DNA from: Adenophora triphylla var. japonica
Lineage: Eukaryota > Streptophyta > Magnoliopsida > Asterales > Campanulaceae
DNA length: 64,000 bases
Assembly: GCA_022495995.1 (NCBI GenBank)
Contig: JAFEMH010002083.1
Span: 310,001 to 374,000 of the forward strand
Direction of reading: 5' to 3'
Shown here piece after piece: positions 1-10,441 of the stretch (positions are counted from its first letter, which is position 1; every line of letters begins with the position of its first letter). The position numbers and the translations under genes were made by a program. The notes under the pieces were generated by a model. It was not told the DNA's origin. It did not search any database and saw only the letters and a program-made list of their open reading frames with translations.

Positions 1-543
1 TGGAAAATTCCTTCGCACAAATCTTATTTAAGGTGTCTGGAACAACTTTCATTCTCTGAGTTTATTCATATTATGAAGTTTTAAGGCCCTTGAATCCATT
101 TCAAAATCAAAGGTCCACTGCCTTTTTCATTCTGGCAGAAGTGACTCTCAACTTCAAAAGGTCTTTTGAGTACCAAATCTCAACCCAAAAATCTTCCAAA
201 ACATCATGGGATCATTTTAAAGTCTTAAAAAGACATCCCAATTTTTACTTTTCTGAGTTTCAACTTATTTTGGCCAAAACAGACACACACACACACACAA
301 ATGATTTTCAGCTTGGAAGACTCGTTTTACGAGGCATTCCGGGTGCACGCTAACGTCCTTCCCGGCGTGTAACATGACCTCCGAACCCAAATCTCTAATC
401 TCGGGCATTTTTCAAAGTTTTGGCCCTTAAAACAAAAATGGCGTGGCGACTCCGTTCTTTTTCCGGGTTTTATTTGGTTTTTTCAAAGAAACGCGAAAAA
501 TCGAATTCCTCCCGCGAGAAATTTTAGGTGGCACATCATCACA
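1..543 (+). repeat. LTR tail (R-U5 part) of unit 1
   Basis: This stretch is nearly identical to the last part of the complete LTR at 24,157-25,900 and to 6,070-6,609 and 11,276-11,813. It ends ...CATCATCACA at 543, followed by one G and the primer site. A short AC microsatellite near 283-298 varies in length between copies. Whether a complete 5' LTR or another tandem joint lies to the left cannot be seen. Confidence 0.85.
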
Positions 544-544
544 G

Positions 545-562
545 TGGCGACTCCGCTGGGGA
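545..562 (+). other. Primer binding site, tRNA-Arg (unit 1)
   Basis: TGGCGACTCCGCTGGGGA lies one base after the LTR end. It is complementary to the 3' end of plant tRNA-Arg including CCA. An Arg primer is the known choice of Ogre-type Tat elements and would prime minus-strand cDNA synthesis. Confidence 0.85.
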
Positions 563-2689
563 CTAGCTTTTTCTAAAAAAAAATGATATTTGGTATATTG
601 GTGGAAACCATTAAACTTCCCGTTATCGCCTCCTAACACGAGTCGGGGATAAATTGTGGTTTAACAATCCCACGTACCGGTATCATCGTTTTCAAAAAAA
701 AAAAAGAAAAGATTTTGAGGGTCAAGCTTCCGTCCCGGCTTTAAAAATCATTTGTTGTGTGTGTTGATTTTTGCACATTTTTCGTGTTGTTTTGGCCGCC
801 TCGGGAAAAGTCAAAATTTTGACTGTCGGAATCATGTCCCTAACTGTCGGAATTTTTGTGCTTATGTGCTCATTTCAAAAAAAATTCAAAAAAAAAATTT
901 CGATTTTCAAAAAAAAAAAGAAAATTTTCAAAAAATAAATCATGCATCATATTTTTAAGACACATAAAAAAATTTCTATTTTACTCGAAAAAAGAATATA
1001 GATCGCTTGCACACTACGCGCACGTGACCTTACACTGCACACTACGTCCCTAACCCGGGGAAATCCTTGTCGCGGCCCGTTTGGTCTTATTACGCCTCTC
1101 GGTGCAAGCACAGGACTACCCAAACATCCCATGGAGCCTCGTGTCGACCATGCACTTGTCCGTGACACACTTTGTCCGAGACCCGGTTGGTTTTTAGTTT
1201 GGTCTGTGTCATGCCCCGTCTCGTGTATAGACCTTTCCTTTCAAGCCTTTGTCGGCATACCGACTCAATATCTTCCGGGGACCCTAATCAGTCGAAGTTC
1301 TGCCGGTTTTTCGCCGCAGACTTTGACCAAGATATTGACCGGTGCCTTGACTTCGGCTCTGACTGGCACAAATTATACACTGACTCCCAGCATTGACACT
1401 GAGCCATCAAGGATTAATGATTATTCCATGCCTAATTACGGCCTAATTGACGACAAGTCAAGATCAATCGTGGACATTTATCAGTCCAAATCATGCCGAC
1501 TTTTTGTCGAGCCCTCGGACATGATCTTGACTTTGACGTCAGCTTTGTCCGTAATTTACATCGAATGCTCGTTAAGACTCGATTACCCGCCAGACTTTTA
1601 GGATCGTTTTTCTTTCGGTCGGTGGGACCCGCTTGCCCTATGGGACCCTCGCCCGGGGCTGTCCACCCTGGGAGGTCGAAATACAGGTGGAATACGAGGG
1701 GCTTATAGACGTAGTGACGGGGCCCACTGATCCAGGATCCAGAGTAGTTTGCGAAAAAGTGTTGGACAAATGCTATGGCTTCTTTAAGACTTAACGGAAA
1801 AACTGACAGCAAAAGTAACGGAGATTGAAAAAACAAAAGAATTAAAGTCGAGTCTTGTATTTAATACAATCTCCGTAAGAGTTATTTGTCCCGCACAGGT
1901 GCTTACGGTTGTATGACAAAACTCTAGTAAGATAAAACGACTTACTATTAGTTATAAGGAGCACTCCAATATAACTAATCTAACGAACAACAAAGGTTTT
2001 AGAACTTTGGACTTGAAAGATTGAATGCAACAATATGCAATGATTTGGGTATGTTAATTTATCTCTCTAGAGGGTAAAAGGCTCAGAATGACTGTATGTA
2101 ATTATTGAAATTCGGAGGGAAACTATTTAAAAGAAGTTAAAGGGTTCATGGCTGTTTCACTCCAAGAGGTGCCAAACTCGTTCAAAACGAGCACGAGCGC
2201 GGCCGCTCTTGCCTTGAGCGCGACCGCGCCGGCATCCCGAGACCAAGCCATGATTTACTTAAAATCAGGGCCGCGGCCGCTCTAGGGCTGGAGCGCGACC
2301 GCGCCGAAGCCCGTAACCGAAAGGTCACGAAAGCCTTTTGAGAACAGTTGTGACCCAAAACTAATTTGGATCAGTCCAAGTCAACCCAAGTTAACTTTAA
2401 CCCTTTATTTAACTTCCGTTAAGTTACAAAAACACTTGTCATTAATTCTCATTCACCCTAAATGGTTTTAGAGACATTAAATAAGTATAATAATCTACAA
2501 CAAATGTAGAATATAATTTGTAACCAGTTCCGTTAACACATAACGAACTTCCGTTAGAAACTAGATCAACGTTAAGTTAAACTTAACTTTCCGTTATCCA
2601 TTTCCAACAAAAAGAAGAGCAATCTTTTCCAACCAACTAGGTTAATAAAATATGTTTTAAGTAAACGTGAACAAATAACTGCATGTTGC
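563..2689 (+). other. Untranslated leader of unit 1, with a solo LTR inside
   Basis: This is non-coding leader between the primer site and the gag start. It holds poly-A tracts spaced by TTC/TTTTC (about 875-940) that recur in all copies (6,935-7,020; 12,138-12,200; 50,705-50,770). Small ORFs here have no support. Compared with units 2 and 3 it carries an extra 850-bp insertion at 1,760-2,609. Confidence 0.7.
1760..2609. mobile_element. Solo LTR, copia-type, inserted in unit 1 only
   Basis: The 850-bp insertion starts TGTTGGA and ends TCCAACA, so it has inverted TG...CA termini. It is flanked by the 5-bp direct repeat AAAAG (1,755-1,759 and 2,610-2,614). Units 2 and 3 and element C show the empty site. 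No coding region, primer site or second LTR is present, so it is best explained as a solo LTR. Two GC-rich modules (about 2,195-2,232 and 2,270-2,315) each pair GCGGCCGCTC with GAGCGCGACCGCG. The family name is unknown; copia is inferred from the termini. Confidence 0.85.
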
Positions 2690-4268
2690 ATGAGCCCAAA
2701 GCCCAAACACCTACCCTCCTTCAATTCCCAGACATCTGAACCCTCGTACCTTTTTCCCGCAGCTCCTCACAAAGGTTGGTTCCGGACACCGGGTCATCGT
2801 TTGATTAGTTGGGAAGAGTCAAGCGCGTCATCAGCTACACCGTTTGTTCCGACTCCGGGTTTCAGAATGTCTGCTTCAGCCGGTAATGATAGGGATAACG
2901 TCACTCCGTCCTCCAAAATCCCTCAGACGGACTCCGCATTGGATCCAGCTTGGTAGAACGAGATGAGACTTCGACATGAGGCTCAAATTAGCGACCTTCC
3001 GGAGGTTGTCGCAAGTCATGGTTTGACTATCGCCTCAATTCCGATGGCACTTTTACCGCAAAAAGGAAGAAGGTTCTCCTACTCTTCTTAATCGTCCCGC
3101 ATACATCAAGATGCTACCCCAAGATTCCTATGACTCCACCGCAGGGACTCCCGCCCGTCGACTTACTGTGGCAACCGGCCCCCAAACAAAGCTAGCCAAG
3201 GATGAAAGAGTTTGGCATACCGTCGCTATCCCCTCTCAAAGTGATTATCCCGCAAATATCGGCTGGGTGATGAAGATCAGAAACAATTGAAGAAATATGG
3301 TCACCATCAAAGCCCCTGGAGGAACGCTGCAACGTCGGCAAGCTCGGATTGAAGAAGCCACACGCCACTTCGGGACCTTAACAATTTCCCAACCGACCGG
3401 GCTACCTCGAAGGACAAACATATGCCTGTTCCCTGACCTTAATACCTCTCATTATCCGGCGAGTCCAACCACTCGCTTCCAGATGAGCCCAACAAACAGT
3501 CTCCCGACCAGCCCACTCAAAGTCATTCCAAGACCGCTCAACCCGAGATCCCAAATCCGCCACCACCATAGAACACATTTGGTGGGATATCTCGCATCGT
3601 CCCGACCGCCTTGAAAGGGATTATCGTGGATCGGATACACGAGGACCGTCCTCCTAAGAAGAAGAAAATTTCCTCCCAAAGAAAAATTGAAGGAGAGATT
3701 CGAGGCCGGTGATACTAGTGTGGGTACGCTCGGAGAGCCATCCGGGGGATTTGATTATTATGTACTCTACTCCAGCCAGTCTTCCCCAAAGCAAACAGGG
3801 GTAGAAGAGCCAAAAAGCCTTGCCAACGACAGAATTGAGACTTTCGGACACCAGAATACTGTGAGCTTGGGTAACTCTACTGCCAATCAGAAATCTATTT
3901 CCCCGCGGGAACAGCCAAAATTCAGTTTGTCCAGTTCCCGAGTCCACACTGACAAAGAAAGACCAACACCTGTTTGGCGCTCCCACTCAATCAACATGTT
4001 GACCGGAGATGGCAACCGCCACAAAAGGCCTCAGTATAACCCAGGGGCTTCGGCAAAGGGTCTACCTCGCAAGAAAAAGGCACGAAGTGACTGGCTTGAT
4101 GACTCTCCTTCTCCAGACCAGCACCAAATCTATGATCCTCGCCTATATGGTAGCATGATCACCTTCTGCGACGAAGATTTGCCAAGAGATGTTTCCCAGC
4201 ACAACGAAGCTTTGTACATCACCATTAAGCTCAACACCGTGTCGCTCCCTTCGAGTATTGGTGGATAA
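2690..4268 (+). pseudogene. Gag-like region of unit 1, frame-disrupted
   Basis: The start matches the better-preserved gag start of unit 3 (13,094): a Pro/Ser-rich N-terminus beginning MSPKPKHLPSF. Reading frames break near 2,956 and several times to 3,690. From 3,687 to 4,268 a 193-residue frame stays open, with a basic patch (GLPRKKKARSDW) just before the protease entry motif DEDLP. I cannot find the usual Retrotrans_gag core that element C still has near 52,910. Many breaks sit at CAG/CTG positions and may be sequencing errors. Confidence 0.65.
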
Positions 4269-5262
4269 TGGATCAGCCATTAATGTCCTTCCCCTTAGCA
4301 TGATGCGGGCCCTGCGCATCAATGAAAGGCATATGATCCCATCTACCCGGATTATCAAGGCCTATGACGGCTCGTCTCGTCCCATCCTGGGGACAGTAAC
4401 TCTGGAACTCTGGTACGAAACCCAAATGGTGCCAGCAAAGTTCCATGTAATGGACATCCCATCCGAGTTCACAGCCTTATTAGGGCGCCCTAGGTTGCAT
4501 CACATGAAAGCCATAGCTTCCACTCTCCACCAATGTGTCAAGTTCATTAACCGGCAAGGGGACCTTGAAGTCATAAGGGGTGACAGTTTCCTCATAGGGA
4601 ATGAAGCAGAGACCGTCACTAAGCATGCTCTTAGCCAGACCCCGGGGCTACCTCCTCCGAGTCGACCAAGGGACTATCGGGGCAAGTCTCGTCAGAATCC
4701 CCCAGAATCCGGTGATGCCAACTATGTCAACGCACTCAAGCGAGCAGACTCCGAAGAAGTTCGATTTATCAAATTCAATTGTCATTTCCAACATTTGGAG
4801 GCATACTGGAGGGGAACATTGAACACCGCCATGATACAGGCACACAAACCCCCGGTCCCTAATCACAGCTTTGTCACCATTCTTCAAACCCACTCTCTGA
4901 CCCTGCCAAGCCAGGAAATTTTCATGATCAAGATCGACAAGCATCGTCATACTCAACTCGAATCTATGAAAGTCGTGTGGGACGTCCTCCTTGCTGAACT
5001 GCCTGCCAAACCTTTCCGCTCGAGTATGGGACATGAGATTTTTCCAGCAGCACATCGAGACGCAATACGTCCTTACATCTGGATTGAGCGGTCAGATTGT
5101 GACGAGATAGAAATCCCCAGAATTGAGGAAGATCCCTACATCCACATGCTCAGCTTTCAGATGCCAAACACAATTGATTCTGGTTCAGACAAAGAGATGA
5201 TAGCAACGACTGAGGAAGGAGGCCCAAGAACACAACTCACAGCATTTGGCGAAAATACTTGA
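4189..5262 (+). CDS. Retropepsin-like aspartic protease and downstream linker, unit 1
   Basis: The protease would process Gag and Pol polyproteins. The active-site motif is LVDNGSAINVLP (near 4,258-4,293); Asp-Asn-Gly-Ser replaces the textbook DTG and is a common variant in plant Tat elements. A second conserved block, LLGRPRLHHMKAIASTLHQ, follows about 75 residues later, as expected for the flap/C-terminal half. A 200-residue linker of unknown function follows. The frame differs from the preceding gag frame by one shift near 4,230. It reads through the tandem joint at 5,216-5,222 and ends on LTR-derived codons, so the last about 13 residues are not native. Confidence 0.75.
   Translation: MFPSTTKLCTSPLSSTPCRSLRVLVDNGSAINVLPLSMMRALRINERHMIPSTRIIKAYDGSSRPILGTVTLELWYETQMVPAKFHVMDIPSEFTALLGRPRLHHMKAIASTLHQCVKFINRQGDLEVIRGDSFLIGNEAETVTKHALSQTPGLPPPSRPRDYRGKSRQNPPESGDANYVNALKRADSEEVRFIKFNCHFQHLEAYWRGTLNTAMIQAHKPPVPNHSFVTILQTHSLTLPSQEIFMIKIDKHRHTQLESMKVVWDVLLAELPAKPFRSSMGHEIFPAAHRDAIRPYIWIERSDCDEIEIPRIEEDPYIHMLSFQMPNTIDSGSDKEMIATTEEGGPRTQLTAFGENT
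5216..5222. other. Tandem joint 1: protease linker joined to LTR R region
   Basis: AAGGAGG is shared by both partners. On the left, the linker reads as in unit 3 at 15,634-15,640. On the right, the sequence continues as in the LTR from 24,507 on. The exact break is ambiguous within these 7 bases. The LTR partner position (24,500-24,506) lies about 30 bp downstream of the LTR TATA box, at the expected RNA 5' end. Confidence 0.9.
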
Positions 5263-6609
5263 GAAAACAGTGAGAATTCTCTAAGAATTGTCACCTTTTT
5301 CTCTTGAATCTTCCCAACTTTCACTCACTCAAATCAAACCCAAACACTCTTGCATTCAACCCTTCAAACACAAAACACAAAGAAGATAGGTATAACCTCC
5401 CTCTTCTTACCCTAAATCTCTCATCCATGCATGCATTTTCAAGCTACAAAATGTAGTTCATTCATCTTCTTGTCTTAGATCCAAGAAGATCACCATGGAA
5501 GTTCATCTCCATGGATGATCTTCTACAAGGATCAACATTTTGTTCAAAGTGTTCTTACTTTCTTGCAAAGAAAACACATTTTCAAAACCCTAAAAACCAT
5601 TTTCAAGCATCAAATCTCATTTTCAAAGGATAAAATTTCCCTTCCCAAGCAAATGAAGTGCTTAGTCCTAATGTACCCCAAGGATGGTTTGGTATAGTTG
5701 ATTCAACACTAAAATGTCAAGTGATCACTAACCAAAACCTAGGGAAATGGGGACAAGCATGGATGGAAAAAACCCCTTTAAAATCATATTTTCTTTCTTG
5801 AGAAGTTGCTGTCCAGTAGCAATTTTCCAAGATCCCAGTCCATTGTCTTAATTTTTGGACACAGATAAACTTAGAATTTGGTGTTGACTACAAAACACTT
5901 TTTGTAGCCAGCATCCAGAGATTTTCATACATATTTTTACTTTATTTTTTGGGTGAGTAAAACTCCTCTTTTCAAATTTTCTTTTAGAGGCCAGTTCATC
6001 AGCTTCTGGGAATCCAGATCTCATATCTGAGATTTCCAGAAGGTTTTGACCCCTCAAATCTTCTCTAAAATGGAAAATTCCTTCGTACAAATCTTATTTA
6101 AGGTGTCTGGAACAACTTTCATTCTCTGAGTTTATCCAGATTATGAAGTTTTAAGGCCCTTGAATCCATTTCAAAATCAAAGGTCCACTGCCTTTTTCAT
6201 TCTGGCAGAAGTGACTCTCAACTTCAAAAGGTCTTTTGAGTACCAAATCTCAGCCCAAAAATCTTCCAAAAAATCATGGGATCAGTTTAAAGTCTTAAAA
6301 AGACATTCCAATTTTTACTTTTCTGAGTTTCAACTTATTTTGGCCAAAACACACACACACACACAAATGATTTTCAGCTTGGAAGACTCGTTTTACGAGG
6401 CATTCCGGGTGCACACTAACGCCCTTCCCGGCGTGTAACATGACCTCCGAACCCAAATCTCTAATCTCGGGCATTTTTCAAAGTTTTGGCCCTTAAAACA
6501 AAAATGGCGTGGCGACTCCGTTCTTTTTCCGTGTTTTATTTGGTTTTTTCAAAGAAACGCGAAAAATCGAATTCCTCCCGCGAGAAATTTTAGGTGGCAC
6601 ATCATCACA
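5223..6609 (+). repeat. Internal R-U5 segment of unit 2 (LTR without U3)
   Basis: This matches 24,507-25,900 of the complete LTR but lacks the U3/promoter part. It ends ...CATCATCACA at 6,609 before the primer site. It therefore has the content of the 5' end of a genomic RNA (R-U5), not of a full LTR. A 60-codon ORF at 5,515-5,697 is repeated in the other A copies but is not kept in element C. Confidence 0.85.
5485..5523 (+). other. Conserved hairpin in R
   Basis: The arms GAAGATCACCATGGA and TCCATGGATGATCTTC are inverted repeats around an 8-base loop. The same hairpin is at 10,704-10,742, 24,769-24,807 and 49,273-49,311. The loop differs in element C while both arms are kept. It would form near the 5' end of the RNA; a role in dimerisation, packaging or translation is only inferred. 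Confidence 0.6.
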
Positions 6610-6610
6610 G

Positions 6611-6628
6611 TGGCGACTCCGCTGGGGA
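6611..6628 (+). other. Primer binding site, tRNA-Arg (unit 2)
   Basis: The same 18 bases as at 545-562, one base after the R-U5 end. An intact primer site inside the element is abnormal for a simple provirus. Confidence 0.85.
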
Positions 6629-7909
6629 CTAGCTTTTTCTAAAAAAAAATGATATTTGGTATATTGGTGGAAACCATTAAACTTGCCGTTATCGCCTCCT
6701 AACACGAGTCGGGAATAAATTGTGGTTTAACAATCCCACGTACCGGTATCATCGTTTTCAAAAAAAAAAAAGAAAAGCTTTTGAGGGTCAAGCTTCCGTC
6801 CCGGCTTTAAAAATCATTTGTTGTGTGTGTTGATTTTTGCACATTTTTCGTGTTGTTTTGGCCGCCTCGGAAAAAGTCAAAATTTTGACTGTCGGAATCA
6901 TGTCCCTAACTGTCGGAATTTTTGTGCTTATGTGCTCATTTCAAAAAAAAAAATTCAAAAAAAAAAACTTTCAAAAAAAAAAGATTTTCAAAAAAAAAAG
7001 AAAATTTTCAAAAAAAAAATCATGCATAATATTTTTAAGACACATAAAAAAATTTCTATTTTACTCAGAAAAAGAATATAGACTGCTTGCACACTACGCG
7101 CACGTGACCTTACACTGCACACTACGTCCCTAACCCGGGGAAATCCTTGTCGCGGCCCGTTTGGTCTTATTATGCCTCTCGGTGCAAGCACAGGACTACC
7201 CAAACATCCCATGGAGCCTCGTGTCGACCATGCACTTGTCCGTGACACACTTTGTCCGAGACCCGGTTGGTTTTTAGTTTGGTCTGTGTCATGCCCTGTC
7301 TGTGTATAGACCTTTCCTTTCAAGCCTTTGTCGGCATACCGACTCAATATCTTCCGGGGACCCTAATCAGTCGAAGTTCTCGCCGGTTTTTCGCCGCAGA
7401 CTTTGACCAAGATATTGACCGGTGCCTTGACTTCGCCCGACCGGCACAAATTATACACTCGACTCCCAAAGATTGACACTGAGCCATCAAGGATTAATGA
7501 TTATTCCATGCCTAATTACGGCCTAATTGACGCCAAGTCAAGATCAATTGTGGACATGTATCAGTCCAAATCATGCCGACTTTTTGTCGAGCTCCTGACA
7601 TGATCTTGACTTTGACGTCGCCTTTGTCCGCAATTTACACCGAATGCTCGTTAAGACTCGATTACCCGCGACTTTTAGGATCGTTTTTCTTTCGGTCGGT
7701 GGGACCCGCTTGCCCTATAGGACCCTCGCCCGGGCCGTCCCACCCCGGGAGGTCGAAAGACAGTGGAATACGAGGGGCTTATAGACGTAGTGACGGGGCC
7801 CACCGATCCAGATCCGCAGTAGTTTGCGAAAAAGAAGAGCAATCTTTTCCAACCAACTAGGTTAATAAAATATGTTTTAAGTAAACGTGAACAAATAATC
7901 GCATGTTGC
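6629..7909 (+). other. Leader of unit 2
   Basis: Non-coding leader with A-rich tracts (6,935-7,020). It shows the empty target of the unit 1 solo LTR near 7,830 (GCGAAAAAGAAGAGC). No supported gene. Confidence 0.7.
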
Positions 7910-10441
7910 ATGAGCCCAAAGCCCAAACACCTACCCTCCTTCAATTCCTGCACATCCGAACCCTCGTACCTTTTCCCGCAGCCTCCTCACAAAGGTTGGT
8001 TCCTGACACCGGGTCATCGTTTGATTAGTTGGGAAGAGTCAAGCGCGTCATCGCCTACACCGTTTGTTCCGACTCCGGTTTCGTAATGTCTCTGGGCCGG
8101 TAATGATAGGGATAACGTCACTCCGTCCTCCAAAATCCTCGCATGCACCCGCATTGGATCCAGCTTGGTAGAACAGATGAGACTTCGACATGAGGCTCAA
8201 ATTAGCGACCTTCCGGGAGGTTGTCGCAAGTCATGGTTTGACCATCAGTCTCAATTCCGATGGCACTTTTACCGCAAAAAAGGAAGAAGGTTCTCCTACT
8301 CTTCTTAATCGTCCCAGATACATCAAGATGCTACCCCAAGATTCCTATGACTCCACCGCAGGGACTCCTGCCCGTCGACTTACAGGGCAACTGGCCCCCA
8401 AACAGCAGTCAAGGATGAAAGAGTTCGGCATACCGTCGCTATCCCCTCTCAAAGTGATAATCCCGCAAATATCGGCCTGGGTGATGAAGATCAGAAACAG
8501 CTTGAAGAAATATGGTCAGCCATCAAAGCCCCGGGAGGAACGCTGCAATGCAAGCAAGCCTGGATTGAAGAAGCCACACGCCACTTCGGGACCTTAACAA
8601 TTTCCCAACTGACTGGGGCTACACTGAAGGACAAACATATGCCTGTTCCCCGGGACCTTAATACCTCTCATTATCCGGCGGAGTCCAACCACTCGCTTCC
8701 AGATGAGCCCAACAAAGGTCTCCCGGACCAGCCCACTCAAAGTCATTCCAAAGACCGCCAACCCGAGATCCCAAATCCGCCACCGCCCGTAGAACACATT
8801 TGGTGGGATATTCCGTGATCGTCCCGACTGCCTTGAAAGGGATTATCAGGACTGGATACACGAGGACCGTCCTCCTAAGAAGAAGAAAATTTCCTCCCAG
8901 CAAAAATTGAAGGAGAGATTCGAGGCCGGTGATACTAGTGTGGGTACGCTCGGAGAGCCATCCGGGGGATTTGATTATTATGTACTCTACTCCAGCCAGT
9001 CTTCCCCAAAGCAAACAGGGGTAGAAGAGCCAAAAAGCCTTGCCAACGACAGAATTGAGACTTTCGGACACCAGAATACTGTGAGCCTGGGTAACTCTAC
9101 TGCCAATCAGAAATCTATTTCCCCGCGGGAACAGCCAAAATTCAGTTTGTCCAGTTCCCGAGTGCACACTGACAAAGAAAGACCAACACCTGTTTGGCGC
9201 TCCCACTCAATCAACATGTTGACCGGAGATGGCAACCGCCACAAAAGGCCTCAGTATAACCCAGGGGCTTCGGCAAAGGGTCTACCTCGCAAGAAAAAGG
9301 CACGAAGTGACTGGCTTGATGACTCTCTTTCTCCGCACTGCAAAGACCAAATCTATGATCCTCGCCTATATGGTAGCATGATCACCTTCGCGACGAAGAT
9401 TTGCCAAGAGATGTTTCCCAAAGACAACGAAGCTTTGTACATCACCATTATGCTCAACACCGTGTCGCTCCCTTCGAGTATTGGTGGATAATGGATCAGC
9501 CATTAATGTCCTTCCCCTTAGCATGATGCGGGCCCCGCGCATAATGAAAGGCATATGATCCCATCTACCCGGATTATCAAGGCCTATGACGGCTCGTCTC
9601 GTCCCCATCCCGGGGACAAGAACTCCGGGAACTCGGTACGAAACCCAAATGGTGCCAAAGAAAGTTCCATGTAATGGACATCCCATCCGAGTTCACAGAC
9701 CTTATTAGGGCGCCTAGGTTGCATCACATGAAAGCCATAGCTTCCACTCTCCACCAATGTGTCAAGTTCATTAACCGCAAGGGACCTTGAAGTCATAAGG
9801 GGTGACAGCTTCCTCATAGGGAATGAAGCGTAGACCGTCACTAAGCATGCTCTTAGCCGTACCCCTGGCTACCTCCTCCGAGTCGACCAAGGGACTATCG
9901 GGGCAAGTCTCGTCGAATCCCCGTAATCCGGTGATGCCAACTATGTCAACGCACTCAAGCGAGCGTACTCCGAAGAAGTTCGATTTATCAAATTCAATTG
10001 TCATTTCCAACATTTGGAGGCATACCGGGAGGGGAACATTGAACACCGCCATGATACAGCACACAAACCCCGGTCCCTAATCACGCCTTTGTCACCATTC
10101 TTCAAACCCACTCTCCGACCCCCGCCAAGCCAGAAATTTTCATGATCAAGATCGACAAGCATCGTCATACTCAACTCGAATCTATGAAAGTCGTGTGGGA
10201 TGTCCTCCCTTTACACGCCCGCCAAACCTTTCCGCTCGAGTATGGGACATGAGATTTTTCCCCAAGAAAGACATCGAGACGCAATACGTCCTTACATCTG
10301 GATTGAGTGGTCAGATTGTGACGAGATAGAAATCCCCAGAATTGAGGAAGATCCCTACATCCACATGCTCAGCTTTCAGATGCCAAACACAATTGATTCT
10401 GGTTCAGACAAAGAGATGATAGCAACGACTGAGGAAGGAGG
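7910..10441 (+). pseudogene. Gag-pro region of unit 2, frame-disrupted
   Basis: Same content as unit 1. Open pieces are 8,190-8,597 (gag N-terminal part), 8,907-9,491 (gag C-terminal part ending at the protease entry) and 10,200-10,481 (end of linker). The protease active-site region near 9,480-9,530 is out of frame with its neighbours. Stretch 8,900-9,330 is almost identical to unit 1, whereas 9,340-10,250 differs at nearly every CAG/CTG. The patchiness argues for uneven consensus quality rather than decay. Confidence 0.65.
10435..10441. other. Tandem joint 2
   Basis: The same AAGGAGG joint as at 5,216-5,222, exactly 5,219 bp later. Identical joints mean either a repeated mechanism or one joint amplified by recombination. 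Confidence 0.9.

Noticed and set aside
427..639. 70-codon minus-strand ORF over the LTR end and primer site, present three times (also 6,493-6,705 and 11,697-11,909)
   Set aside because: It repeats only because the underlying R-U5/leader is repeated; it overlaps the primer site, shows no protein-like conservation and is not kept in element C.
752..1053. Lys-rich small ORFs in the leader
   Set aside because: They come from poly-A tracts and differ in length between units.
5515..5697. 60-codon ORF in R (also 10,734 and 24,799)
   Set aside because: Identical DNA explains its recurrence. Element C has an early stop and a different frame, so there is no sign of selection as protein; mentioned only for the hairpin over its ATG.
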